Below, one piece after another: positions 44,801-53,290 of a stretch of DNA of 64,000 nt. This DNA comes from Natronobacillus azotifigens (GTDB lineage: Bacteria > Bacillota > Bacilli > Bacillales > Amphibacillaceae). Positions within the stretch are counted from its first letter, which is position 1; each line of letters begins with the position of its first letter. Location of the stretch: positions 25,789-89,788 of the forward strand of contig NZ_JAPRAT010000013.1 of assembly GCF_026805325.1 (NCBI RefSeq). Direction: 5' to 3'. Position numbers and translations under genes: made by a program. Below the pieces are notes generated by a model that saw only the letters and a list, made by a program, of their open reading frames with translations, did not search any database and was not told the origin of the DNA.

Positions 44801-45727
44801 ATGATGTTTTTTTTCGATGCTTTTCCTTGGTATAATGTTCTCGTTTGGCTTATTGTATTAGGTGTTCTCTTAGGTTTAAACGAATGGGTGCGTTTAAGCA
44901 AACGGGCTAGTATCGGTTTGTTTGTCGTCTTACCAGTTTTATTAACAGTAGTTTGGTATGTAAATAGAGACAATGAGATAACTTCTTGGTTTACTTGGAT
45001 TAAAGTTTATTCAGCATTGGCCGGAAGTTTGATCTACATGGGTATTCGTTATCGTAGTTATCATAAAAAGTACAGTTGGTTTGTTTTTTTAGTACCAGGA
45101 ATCTTAGCGATTAACATTATTGAAGCGGTGATTAGAGAATTTCAAGTGGGTTGGCAGGGCTTTGAAGGTATGGTAGATGGAATGTATTATATTTCTGGGA
45201 ATTGGAATTACCTTAATGCCTTCGCTGGTTTAATCAATCTATTTTTGATTTGTGGTTGGGTTGGTATTTATGCGACGAAAGGTAAGCGCAAAGATATGAT
45301 TTGGCCTGATCAAACACGTCTCTTCATTATTGCATATGGCGTTTGGAATATTGCTTATGTTTATTCTTGTGCACCCGGAAACGCTTTTTATTCGGGATTT
45401 GGTTTAAATATTGCTGCAACGTTACCTGCATTACTATGGGCAAAAGGCACTTGGATGCAGGCAAGAGCACACACCTTATCTTTTTGGATGATTTGGGTGA
45501 TGACATTCCCCTATTTCTTTGCGACAGGAAGTGCATTTAACGTAAGTGTAAGTTATAATCCAACAGCAAATTGGATCCTTGCTAGTATAAGTTTAACTTT
45601 AAATATCATTCTAGCAGTTTGGCAAGTATACCGTATCGTAACCTATCAACTTAATCCTTTGAAGGATGAGCTTTGGAAAGCTAATCAGGATAAGGATTCT
45701 GAGCCCAATTTAGTGGCGGCAGGATGA
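44801..45727 (+). CDS. DUF5692-like polytopic membrane protein
   Basis: The 308-residue protein has about eight or nine membrane segments and many Trp residues (FPWYNVLVWLIVLGVLLGLNEW; GNWNYLNAFAGLINLFLICG; IAYGVWNIAYVYSCAPGNAF). The pattern recalls DUF5692 proteins, whose function is unknown. AAGTGGAGTG precedes the ATG pair at 44801. It is 90 bp after the chemoreceptor and is followed two bases after the stop by a REP. Confidence 0.65.
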   Translation: MMFFFDAFPWYNVLVWLIVLGVLLGLNEWVRLSKRASIGLFVVLPVLLTVVWYVNRDNEITSWFTWIKVYSALAGSLIYMGIRYRSYHKKYSWFVFLVPGILAINIIEAVIREFQVGWQGFEGMVDGMYYISGNWNYLNAFAGLINLFLICGWVGIYATKGKRKDMIWPDQTRLFIIAYGVWNIAYVYSCAPGNAFYSGFGLNIAATLPALLWAKGTWMQARAHTLSFWMIWVMTFPYFFATGSAFNVSVSYNPTANWILASISLTLNIILAVWQVYRIVTYQLNPLKDELWKANQDKDSEPNLVAAG

Positions 45728-45729
45728 CA

Positions 45730-45760
45730 GGTGCCTGTCACCGCCCGGTTTTTGTCGAAT
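45730..45760 (+). repeat. REP-like repeat copy 8
   Basis: The tail variant is GCCCGGTTTTTGTCGAAT. It begins two bases after the stop of the gene at 44801, in the sense direction. Confidence 0.9.
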
Positions 45761-46256
45761 CATATAGACTTGATACTGAATCTAATTATTATTAATAATA
45801 ATGGGGGAAGCAAAGAATGACGTTGTGCTTCCTCTTCTTTCATTCCCGCAATTTCGGAGAAGATGTAAATTCATGACCATATGGAGGTTGCAATTTGTAT
45901 ATTGTATAGATTTTTCTTATTTCTGGATCATAACTTGTGATGATGTCTTGTAGTTGATCAAGCATGTTCATTTGGTATCGATAATGTTAGATAAAGAGAA
46001 AAAAGTACGAAAATTGAACCATTAATGCAGGGAGTTCAGGTAACGATGGGATTCATAACTTATACTGACTTGATTGATTTTTTACTTTAAAAGAATCACG
46101 AGATAAATGAATCAATCGATTGAGGGAGTCTGGAGGGCTGTTGGGATAAGCAAGAGCATTCTTTTTTGCGATCAATAGAATCGATTTCTGTTCTGATAAT
46201 CGAGGGTGTGTTAAACTATGGGAAATAATGATCGGGGAAATAGGAGGTCTTTGTGC
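45761..46256. other. Non-coding or decayed stretch of ~500 bp
   Basis: No convincing gene is present. A 43-codon minus-strand frame (45840-45971; begins MNMLDQLQDIITSYD, includes YKLQPPYGHEF) has protein-like composition but no ribosome site. It may be the remnant of a larger gene. No terminator or repeat was identified. Confidence 0.4.
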
Positions 46257-47108
46257 ATGATTTATATCGGTTTAACAGGATGGGGAGATCATTACTCACT
46301 ATATCCAGCAGATTTAAAGCCGAAAGATAAACTAGCTGAATATAGCAGCCATTTTCCTATTGTTGAGGTTGATGCTACTTTTTACGCTGTTCAACCTATT
46401 CGTAATGCGGAAAAATGGGTGCGTGAAACTCCAACGTCGTTTCGCTTTGTAGTGAAGGCTTATCAAGGCATGACAGGTCATCAACGAACAAAATTACCAT
46501 ATGAAAGCAAAACAGAGATGTTTGAAGCTTTTAAGTCCTCGTTATTACCTTATATAGAAGCGAATAAATTAGCAATGGTTCTGTTTCAATTCCCACCATG
46601 GTTTACTTATAAAGAAGAGCACATACTGTATTTGCAATATTGTAAGCAACAAATGGGAGAGATTCCAATTGCCTTAGAATTTAGAAATCAATCATGGTTT
46701 TCTTACCTTTATAGGGAAAAAACTTTGACATATATGCGAGAATACAATTGGATTCATTCCATTGTTGATGAACCACAAGCTGGGGAAGGTTCTGCTCCTA
46801 TTGTACCCGTTGCAACGGATAACCAAAAAACATTAATTAGATTTCATGGTCGCAATGTTCATGGTTGGAACCGGCCAAAAACAAAGGATACAAATTGGCG
46901 TGAAGTACGCTATTTATATAAGTATAATCAGAAAGAATTACTAGAATGGAAAGAACGTCTAAAAGCACTTGATGAAGAAACGGAGGATATCTATATTTTG
47001 TTTAATAATAACTCAGGCGGTGATGCTGCGGAGAATGCGAAAACACTACAAAAATTACTCAACATAGACTATCCTGGATTATCACCACAACAACTCCGTC
47101 TATTTTAG
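46257..47108 (+). CDS. DUF72-family protein
   Basis: The 283-residue protein has the DUF72 TIM-barrel pattern: IGLTGWGDHYSLYP, YSSHFPIVEVDATFYAVQP, FRFVVKAYQGMTGH, MVLFQFPPWF, IALEFRNQSWF, RFHGRNVHGW and a C-terminal YILFNNNSGGDAAENAKTL. Function is unknown in this family (B. subtilis YunF is a member). The start at 46257 has AGGAGG nine bases upstream; the frame extends back to 46218 without a site. The TAG stop shares its G with REP copy 9. Confidence 0.88.
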   Translation: MIYIGLTGWGDHYSLYPADLKPKDKLAEYSSHFPIVEVDATFYAVQPIRNAEKWVRETPTSFRFVVKAYQGMTGHQRTKLPYESKTEMFEAFKSSLLPYIEANKLAMVLFQFPPWFTYKEEHILYLQYCKQQMGEIPIALEFRNQSWFSYLYREKTLTYMREYNWIHSIVDEPQAGEGSAPIVPVATDNQKTLIRFHGRNVHGWNRPKTKDTNWREVRYLYKYNQKELLEWKERLKALDEETEDIYILFNNNSGGDAAENAKTLQKLLNIDYPGLSPQQLRLF

Positions 47109-47146
47109 GTGCCTGTCACCGCCCGAAATAACTCGACTTTTGTCGG
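47108..47146 (+). repeat. REP-like repeat copy 9 (expanded tail)
   Basis: Hairpin GGTGCCTGTCACC is followed by GCCCGAAATAACTCGACT, then TTTGTCGG, so the tail is lengthened. The first G overlaps the DUF72 stop codon. It forms an inverted pair with copy 10. Confidence 0.85.
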
Positions 47147-47162
47147 TTTTATTCCGAAGAGA

Positions 47163-47210
47163 AATCCCCCACAGGTAGATGTTTCTGTCTACGTTGTAGG
47201 GGAATTTTAT
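47163..47210. terminator. Terminator between convergent DUF72 and bmrD-like genes
   Basis: AAATCCCC..ACAGGTAGA and TCTAC..GTAGGGGAATTTT pair around a TGTTTCTG loop and are followed by a T-rich run. The structure could end transcription from both directions. Confidence 0.7.
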
Positions 47211-47312
47211 TTACTTGCGTATTGAGGTAAAAGAAGTGTATGTTTTAACCTCTACCTATCGATTCGATATAACTATCCCAACCTGCTTGTTTGGTTTGAA
47301 TTAGAACATTTG

Positions 47313-47343
47313 ATTCGACAAAAATCGGGTGGTGACAGGCACC
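47313..47343 (-). repeat. REP-like repeat copy 10 (minus strand)
   Basis: The copy is the reverse complement of the family (tail variant ACCCGATTTTTGTCGAAT). Its first base overlaps the TAG stop of the minus-strand bmrD-like gene, so the repeat again follows the gene in the sense direction. Confidence 0.9.
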
Positions 47344-49376
47344 TATCCTGCTTTTAGGCCATTTTGTTGCATTTTGTACATTTGATAGTAGTTTCCGTCT
47401 GCCTTGATTAGTTGATCGTGGGTACCTGTTTCGATAATTTGCCCTTTTTCTAAGACGATGATTTGATCTGCATGTTGAATCGTTGATAAACGGTGGGCGA
47501 TAACAAGCATGGTTCGCCCCTCAGCCAAGATGTTCATCGCTTCTTGTATCATTCCTTCTGTTTCCGTATCAATGTTCGCAGTTGCTTCATCTAAAATAAG
47601 AATGGCGGGATCAAACGCTAAGGCACGCGCAAACGATAATAGTTGGCGTTGTCCAGTAGAAAACTGACTGCCATTCTCCCCAACAGGCTCATCGTATTGT
47701 TTCGGCAATTTTTCAATAAACTGATCTGCACCAACTGCTTTTAATGCAGCAATGGCTTTTTCTCTCGTAATGGCAGGATCGTTTAACGTAATATTAGACA
47801 AAACAGTACCCGTAAAAATGAATGGGTCTTGAAGAACAATTCCTATATGCTGCCGCACTTGTTGTCTCGATAATGTCGAGCTATCCATCCCATCAATCTT
47901 TATTGTTCCTTTTTGTGGATCATAAAAGCGGAACAATAGATTCATAATCGAACTTTTTCCTGAACCAGTGTGACCAACAAATGCAACCGTCTCACCAGGG
48001 GTAACGCGAAAAGATAAATTATTCAAAATATAATCATCATTTTCATAGGCAAAACTAACGTTATCAAAGGTAACTTCGCCTTTGATCCGCTCAATCGGTG
48101 TGTGATCGATCTCTTCACTCTCTTCATCAAGCAATTCAAATACGCGACCAGCTGCAACTCTTGCTTGCTCCAGTTGTGGCAACTGATTAACAATTTGCGT
48201 TAGTGGTTCGAACAGTCGTGTTAAATAATCCACAAAGGCATAAAGCAGTCCCGTGGAAATAACAGCCTCTGCGTTTAACGATCTCGAACCAAAGAACCAA
48301 AGAAAGCCAACAAATGCAACACCTCTTATCGCATTAACTAAATTAAAAGACGTTAATGCAGACAAGGCAATCATTTTTTTCTGGTAACGATAATGCCGGT
48401 CATTCAGTTGTTCAAATTCCTCTTGTCGTTCTTTTGTTCGTCGAAATGCTTGAATGATTGGCATTGTTTGTATCGATTCATTAATGGAAGCATTGATTTC
48501 ACTATTTACCGAGCGAATGATACGATTATACTTCCCAGCATATTTTTTATAAAATTTCATGAACAATAGCAAAATTGGTAATAAAACCAAGCAAATCGTT
48601 GCTAGTGTTCTGTTTAACAAAAACAAAGCGATCATGATTCCGGTCATATATATAAACCCATTGACAAATGTTTCTAGAACCTTCACATAAAGTTCTTTAA
48701 TCGCTTCGGTATCATTTGTTACCCGTGCTAATATTTTTCCAGCAGGTCGTTTGACAAAATAGTTCATCGGAAGTGTTTCCACTTTTTTAAAAACATCATT
48801 TCGCATCCGCTGGATAATCTTATTGGCATGTACCTGTAACAGGTATGTTTTCAAATACTGAAAAATTGCTGCTATCAGAATTAGACCAAGATAGAGTGCT
48901 AACAACAATGCAATTGGATGAATTTCTGGTTGAAAAAAACGATAGAGATCTCGAATCGGAACTGATTCTGCCGATGCCGAGTTCATTCCATTATTGTAAT
49001 GAACGACTAGACTTTCGTTGTCTGTCGTTGCTTGTATTGAACTATCTAAAGGAATTTGCTCTTCAATCAAATAGTATTGCCTATTTGATTGAAGAAAGGT
49101 ATAGTAACCAAGCAGTTGATCCTTTTCTTCTAACCGACTAGCTTTTTTGAAAAAACGGTTATCATACGAAATCGTATCATTATCGTTTTGTTCTTCGACT
49201 TCCACCCAATGGGTCTGGATGCCGACGATATGATTATCAATAATGGTCTTCGCAATCAAAGGACCTGTTAGTTCAAGGCCTACCGCAACGATCAAGCAAA
49301 TTAACGCAACACTAATGGTTTTTTTGCTAGATAATGCATATTGAAATAATCTTTTTTCCGTAGAAGGTTTTCTCAT
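47343..49376 (-). CDS. bmrD: BmrD/YheH-like heterodimeric ABC exporter subunit
   Basis: The 677-residue half-transporter has six membrane helices and an NBD with Walker A GHTGSGKSS, signature FSTGQRQLLSFARAL, Walker B ILILDEATANID (catalytic Glu kept) and AHRLS. An extra ~100-residue outside segment lies between helices 1 and 2 (from about residue 50), typical of BmrD (673 aa in B. subtilis). The non-standard FSTGQ signature and the intact Glu fit the partner with the catalytic site. It pairs with the gene at 49373, overlapping by 4 bp, and should export drugs or other amphipathic compounds. Confidence 0.88.
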   Translation of the reverse strand: MRKPSTEKRLFQYALSSKKTISVALICLIVAVGLELTGPLIAKTIIDNHIVGIQTHWVEVEEQNDNDTISYDNRFFKKASRLEEKDQLLGYYTFLQSNRQYYLIEEQIPLDSSIQATTDNESLVVHYNNGMNSASAESVPIRDLYRFFQPEIHPIALLLALYLGLILIAAIFQYLKTYLLQVHANKIIQRMRNDVFKKVETLPMNYFVKRPAGKILARVTNDTEAIKELYVKVLETFVNGFIYMTGIMIALFLLNRTLATICLVLLPILLLFMKFYKKYAGKYNRIIRSVNSEINASINESIQTMPIIQAFRRTKERQEEFEQLNDRHYRYQKKMIALSALTSFNLVNAIRGVAFVGFLWFFGSRSLNAEAVISTGLLYAFVDYLTRLFEPLTQIVNQLPQLEQARVAAGRVFELLDEESEEIDHTPIERIKGEVTFDNVSFAYENDDYILNNLSFRVTPGETVAFVGHTGSGKSSIMNLLFRFYDPQKGTIKIDGMDSSTLSRQQVRQHIGIVLQDPFIFTGTVLSNITLNDPAITREKAIAALKAVGADQFIEKLPKQYDEPVGENGSQFSTGQRQLLSFARALAFDPAILILDEATANIDTETEGMIQEAMNILAEGRTMLVIAHRLSTIQHADQIIVLEKGQIIETGTHDQLIKADGNYYQMYKMQQNGLKAG

Positions 49377-51121
49377 GATTCTATCACCTTCCTTTCCATT
49401 TGTTGAATATCAAATTGTTCTTTGTACCAGCCTTCTTTTAACATGAGTTCATCGTGCGTTCCTCTTTCAGTGATTTTCCCATCAGCTAATACAATAATCT
49501 CGTCTGCATGCTTCACGGCAGACAGACGGTGAGCAGCGATTAAGGTTGTTTTTCCTAAACGTTCTCGTTTTAAGTGGTTAATAATATTTGCTTCTGTTTT
49601 CCCATCAACAGCAGATAATGAGTCATCCAGAATCAAGATTTCCGGATCCATTAATAATGCTCGTGCAAGGGAAATGCGCTGTTTTTGACCACCAGATAAT
49701 GTTACGCCACTTTCCCCAACTAACGTGTCTAAGCCTTTCGGAAGAGCATCGATATCACTTTTTAATGAAGCAGAAGCGAGGATGTGATCAATTTCTTCGC
49801 GTGTTTTTTCTTCGCAACCGAACACAAGGTTTTCTTTCACTGTTTTTGAAAAAAGCACATGCTCTTGTGGAACATATCCAATCCAACTTCTTGTTTCGTC
49901 TAATGTGAATTGATCAATAGAAATTCCATTAATCGTGAGACTCCCTTTTGGTGCTGGATATTCTCGTAACAATTGTTTAAACAGAGTCGTTTTTCCAGCA
50001 CCGGTCTTGCCGACAATTCCGACAGTGTCTCCTTTGTTGATGGTAAGGTTGATTGTATCCAGTTGGTCTCCTTGTGCTTCTGGATAACCAAACGACACAT
50101 CACGAAAGACAATTTTTTCAGGGCGATCAATGGATTGTGGTTGCACTGGATCTTGCACGTCTGATTGCTGAGCCAAGACAGAATCGACACGATCAAGCGA
50201 AGCATTTCCACGTTGCATCACATTGATTAATTCCCCAATCGCAAACATCGGCCAAATCATCATGCCCAAATAGACGTTAAAGGTTACGAGATCCCCAATG
50301 GAAATGCGGTTTTCAAAAACCATCATCGCACCATACCCTAAGCCAATCGTATAGGAGATGCCTACCAGAATCTTCATGGTTGGCTCGAAATAGGCTTCCA
50401 TTTCAGATACAGCTTTATTTTTTTGAAAAACGTCTTCCGTCATCGAAGCAAATCGTTGCATATCGTGCTTTTCTTGAACAAAAGCTCGTGTGACACGCAC
50501 ACCGCGAATGGACTCTAGTGTATAATTATTGAGTTCACTAAACGATTCTTGTGCATCGGAAAAGCGTTGATTGATAATTTTTCCGTATTTATGAACAATT
50601 ATGGCCATAACTGGCATCGGGATTAGGGCAGCAAAAGTAAGTTGCCAATCAATCGTGAACCCCATCATCAAAACAATCAATGACATAAATATGGTGGAGT
50701 CAACCAATGTCAAAATACCAAATCCGGATGTCATCATTATTGATTTTAAGTCATTTGTGGAGCGCGCCATTAAGTCACCGGTCCGATTTTTGCTAAAAAA
50801 ACGTGGGCTCATCATTAGAAAATGTCGCATCAACTTGGTCCGCATTTTTCTTTCTAATAACAAGGCTCCCCCAAATAAGTTATAATCCCAAATAAACATG
50901 ACTGTGTAACTAAGGACGATCAGTCCGATATAGATTAAAATGATTTCCCGCAATCCTGCCGCTGTGAGTTCATTGAATTGAATTGCATCAATGGTCATAC
51001 CCACTAATCTTGGTGGGATCAAATCAATGAAACTTACGAGAATGAGCGCGGTGATTGCAATCGCATAACGTCCCCATTGTTCTTTGAAAAACCAAGATAA
51101 TTTTTTAAATACCGTAAACAA
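49373..51121 (-). CDS. bmrC: BmrC/YheI-like heterodimeric ABC exporter subunit
   Basis: The 582-residue half-transporter has six helices and an NBD with Walker A GKTGAGKTT, signature LSGGQKQRISLARAL and Walker B ILILDDSLSAVD, in which Asp replaces the catalytic Glu. This degenerate site is the hallmark of the BmrC-type partner. The start is TTG at 51121 with AAAGGAG upstream. The ~730 bp before it hold a promoter, three short leader frames and two terminators, so expression is probably under ribosome-dependent attenuation as described for bmrB-bmrCD in B. subtilis. Confidence 0.88.
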   Translation of the reverse strand: MFTVFKKLSWFFKEQWGRYAIAITALILVSFIDLIPPRLVGMTIDAIQFNELTAAGLREIILIYIGLIVLSYTVMFIWDYNLFGGALLLERKMRTKLMRHFLMMSPRFFSKNRTGDLMARSTNDLKSIMMTSGFGILTLVDSTIFMSLIVLMMGFTIDWQLTFAALIPMPVMAIIVHKYGKIINQRFSDAQESFSELNNYTLESIRGVRVTRAFVQEKHDMQRFASMTEDVFQKNKAVSEMEAYFEPTMKILVGISYTIGLGYGAMMVFENRISIGDLVTFNVYLGMMIWPMFAIGELINVMQRGNASLDRVDSVLAQQSDVQDPVQPQSIDRPEKIVFRDVSFGYPEAQGDQLDTINLTINKGDTVGIVGKTGAGKTTLFKQLLREYPAPKGSLTINGISIDQFTLDETRSWIGYVPQEHVLFSKTVKENLVFGCEEKTREEIDHILASASLKSDIDALPKGLDTLVGESGVTLSGGQKQRISLARALLMDPEILILDDSLSAVDGKTEANIINHLKRERLGKTTLIAAHRLSAVKHADEIIVLADGKITERGTHDELMLKEGWYKEQFDIQQMERKVIES

Positions 51122-51170
51122 AATGAAAAACTCCTTTCTCGAAACACAGGTTAGCTCGATTCGATTTTAG

Positions 51171-51233
51171 CTAACCACTCCATAGCCTCTTAAAGCCTTT
51201 AGTTAATAGTGTTCTTGCTGATAATAATGTCAT
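51171..51233 (-). CDS. Leader peptide 3 of the bmrC-like gene (20 aa)
   Basis: The frame encodes MTLLSARTLLTKGFKRLWSG and stops 50 bp before the bmrC start. AAGGAGG lies ahead of the ATG. The region GGTTAGCTA after its stop and the following AAAGGAG are repeated after leader 2, which shows that a leader-plus-start segment has been duplicated. It probably acts by its translation rather than its product. Confidence 0.6.
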   Translation of the reverse strand: MTLLSARTLLTKGFKRLWSG

Positions 51234-51313
51234 TGTTCTTCCTCCTTATGTTTTGGATTTCCTTATTTAATTTCGTGTAATACAAATACTATATTTTCCG
51301 AACTGTATATATA

Positions 51314-51343
51314 CTCGACAAAAACCGACGGGTGACAGGCACC
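51314..51343 (-). repeat. REP-like repeat copy 11 (minus strand)
   Basis: GGTGCCTGTCACC with tail CGTCGGTTTTTGTCGAG is read on the minus strand. It lies inside the bmrC leader, just after the duplicated start-like segment that follows leader 2, and may mark the duplication junction. Confidence 0.85.
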
Positions 51344-51381
51344 ATGCAACGAACAAGTGGAAAACTCCTTTCTGTTTCTAG

Positions 51382-51441
51382 CTAACCATTTCTAAGCCTC
51401 TCCATTCCTTTTGTGAAAATCTCTTTTACGATTAAAATCAT
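51382..51441 (-). CDS. Leader peptide 2 of the bmrC region (19 aa)
   Basis: The frame encodes MILIVKEIFTKGMERLRNG with AAGGAGGAAGAACA ahead of the ATG, the same upstream sequence as leader 3. After its stop, GTTAGCTA and AAAGGAGTTTTCCACTTG resemble the leader 3-to-bmrC junction, where TTG is the bmrC start. It looks like a duplicate of the leader 3 region, cut short by REP copy 11. Confidence 0.6.
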   Translation of the reverse strand: MILIVKEIFTKGMERLRNG

Positions 51442-51480
51442 TGTTCTTCCTCCTTCTTTTCAATTGGTCATTGATTAACA

Positions 51481-51513
51481 TAAAAAAGCGCATACGTCCA
51501 TGACGTATGCGCT
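51481..51513 (-). terminator. Attenuator terminator T2 of the bmrC leader
   Basis: On the minus strand, AGCGCATACGTCA pairs with GACGTATGCGCT around a three- to four-base turn and is followed by TTTTTTATG. It is a very strong terminator lying after leader 1 and T1 and before leaders 2 and 3, so it must be bypassed for bmrCD expression. Confidence 0.9.
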
Positions 51514-51583
51514 GCAGCGAACCTATATTCTCCTATACTAACAAGAAAAAGTAGGTGCGCTATTTCCAAATGGAAAATGACAA

Positions 51584-51610
51584 CAAAAAAGTCACGAACA
51601 ATGTCGTGAC
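51584..51610 (-). terminator. Attenuator terminator T1 of the bmrC leader
   Basis: On the minus strand, GTCACGAC pairs with GTTCGTGAC around ATT, followed by TTTTTTG. It lies 69 bp after the leader 1 stop codon, the right distance for control by ribosome stalling on the leader. Confidence 0.88.
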
Positions 51611-51678
51611 CTATGCCGTTCTATATGTATGTTTTTGATGCATAAAACAAAGCAACGTAAAGCGAATGCGATACGAAT

Positions 51679-51780
51679 TTATGCTTCCATGCAAACAACA
51701 CAAGAAGAGGCCACGACAGAATATTTAAATTGTGAACGTACAATTACAAGTGAGCGATTCATTAATTTGACTGTATTCAT
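51679..51780 (-). CDS. Leader peptide 1 of the bmrC-like operon (33 aa)
   Basis: The frame begins MNTVKLMNRSLVIVRSQF and ends CVVCMEA. AAAAGGAGG lies eight bases before its ATG and a consensus promoter just upstream. Its position ahead of terminators T1 and T2 matches the role of the BmrB leader, whose translation under ribosome-targeting drugs lets transcription reach bmrCD. Sequence similarity to BmrB was not tested. Confidence 0.7.
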   Translation of the reverse strand: MNTVKLMNRSLVIVRSQFKYSVVASSCVVCMEA

Positions 51781-51824
51781 TTTCGTAACCTCCTTTTCAT
51801 TTTATTTTAATCAATGCATGCTAT

Positions 51825-51853
51825 ATTATATACTGGAAAAAATTTCGTGTCAA
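51825..51853 (-). promoter_or_regulatory. Consensus sigma-A promoter of the bmrC-like operon
   Basis: On the minus strand, TTGACA (51853-51848) and TATAAT (51830-51825) are both perfect and separated by 17 bases. Transcription should start near 51818, ~38 bases before leader 1. So strong a promoter fits an operon controlled mainly by attenuation. Confidence 0.9.
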
Positions 51854-51874
51854 TATGAAATTGGAAAAAGTTTC

Positions 51875-51905
51875 GGTGCCTGTCACCGCCCGAATTATGT
51901 CGAAT
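51875..51905 (+). repeat. REP-like repeat copy 12
   Basis: The full consensus copy. Its last base abuts the stop codon (minus strand) of the MFS gene, tail end first, the opposite arrangement to most copies. It also lies just upstream of the bmrC promoter. Confidence 0.9.
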
Positions 51906-53047
51906 CACTGATTGTCATCTAGGAGCAGTGAAGAAAAAAATGTAAGTACCAGAAAGACAATTGGAATAAGAACCAGTACGACTGGAAAGCCAATGGCAGG
52001 TGCAAGCATGGATCCAACAGTAGCCCCCATTAAAAGAACGAAAGAATAGAGTGCGAGCGCGGTTGATTTAAATTGTGATGCTAATCTCCCAACTAGTAAG
52101 ACAACCATCGGGATCGTTAACGATGTAGAGGCAATCATCAATAATGATGCAATCATAATTGTCGTCACATTAATAGAAAAAAACGCAGGAGAAAATCCTA
52201 TTACCATCACCATCAGTTGAAATCTAAGTACAGACTCTGCTCCAAATCTATTCATTAATTTACTAGAAAAAAACGCAGGCACAATCCCTATCAAACTAAT
52301 TAGCCGAAGCAATTGAATAGAATACGGAAATTCCCGCCATGTTGTAAATACATACATTTCAAATGATCCGTAGAAAAGCATGATGGTTAACAGCAGAAAA
52401 AAAGTGATTCCATAAACTTTTTGCAAATGACGATCAGAAATACAAGAGAAAATCATGGGGAAAATTCTTCTGTCTTGTTCTCTTGATCCAGTTATAGAGG
52501 GATTCAGTGTAAAAAACAGGCCAATAAAACAACTGAGATAAAAACAAAAGAAGGCTACAAAGACAAACGGATACGAAATCCAGTCGGCAAAAAAAGCAGA
52601 AACTATTTGACCAAATACACCCGCAAAAAGAAACCCAGTGTTGATCATCGCGATTACAAGAGCTCGGAATGAACCGTTAAAATTTTGGAAGCAATAGGCA
52701 AAAGTTACAGGTGCAAAACTTGCTGCTAAAACCCCTTGGACTGACCGTAAGAATAGGAGCAGGTAAATGGAGTTACTGAAACTAAGCAAGTAAGTGATTA
52801 TGGACAAACTAGCCATTCCGGCTAACAGTAGTTTGCGAAGAGAAAAGCGATCAGCTAATAAACCAAAGAAAACTAATCCAAATGCGTATGGGAACACAAA
52901 CATTGTACTCGATAAAGCTGCTAGTTGTAAGGAAACGTCAAATTGTTCTGCCAACAATGGCTGTACAGGAATCATGACATAAATACTGCTCGCAACAAAA
53001 ATAGAACAATAGATCAATATAATTGCTGTAATCAATTTTTTAGACAT
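51905..53047 (-). CDS. Major facilitator superfamily transporter
   Basis: The 380-residue protein has about twelve membrane helices with the MFS loop 2-3 motif GLLADRFSLRKLLL and a helix-4 RSVQGVLAASFAPVTFAYC. It resembles YnfM/Bcr-type drug or metabolite exporters, but the substrate cannot be told. ATG 53047 (MSKKLIT) has TGAGGTG seven bases upstream and is preferred to the GTG nine bases earlier. It is a single gene between two REP copies. Confidence 0.85.
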   Translation of the reverse strand: MSKKLITAIILIYCSIFVASSIYVMIPVQPLLAEQFDVSLQLAALSSTMFVFPYAFGLVFFGLLADRFSLRKLLLAGMASLSIITYLLSFSNSIYLLLFLRSVQGVLAASFAPVTFAYCFQNFNGSFRALVIAMINTGFLFAGVFGQIVSAFFADWISYPFVFVAFFCFYLSCFIGLFFTLNPSITGSREQDRRIFPMIFSCISDRHLQKVYGITFFLLLTIMLFYGSFEMYVFTTWREFPYSIQLLRLISLIGIVPAFFSSKLMNRFGAESVLRFQLMVMVIGFSPAFFSINVTTIMIASLLMIASTSLTIPMVVLLVGRLASQFKSTALALYSFVLLMGATVGSMLAPAIGFPVVLVLIPIVFLVLTFFSSLLLDDNQ

Positions 53048-53083
53048 TGGAAACACCTCAATCTATGTATATGCACAGATCGC

Positions 53084-53114
53084 GGTGCCTGTCACCACCC
53101 GAATTATGTCGAAC
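53084..53114 (+). repeat. REP-like repeat copy 13 (left flank of RAYT)
   Basis: The copy has tail variant ACCCGAATTATGTCGAAC and lies 176 bp before the RAYT gene, in the same orientation as the copy at its 3' end. Confidence 0.9.
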
Positions 53115-53290
53115 GAATTATTGAAATGTAATTTTGGATCAGCTTTTTTCTTGCAATGCCATAGAATAGTTAAGGTGAATTCACAATATGTATGCCTAAT
53201 GAAAGGATAAAAGTAGAACTTAACCATTTTACATAATGAAAAGATGTTGCTATGATCATCGAAAAACATCTGTGAAAGTGAGGTAAATGA

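Noticed and set aside
45840..45971. A 43-codon minus-strand frame
   Set aside because: Its composition is protein-like but there is no ribosome site and no recognised family, so it is noted only as a possible relic.
51629..51922. A 97-codon plus-strand frame ending in GACHRPNYVE and a few more residues
   Set aside because: It runs antisense across the bmrC leader and promoter. The tail arises only because it reads through REP copy 12.
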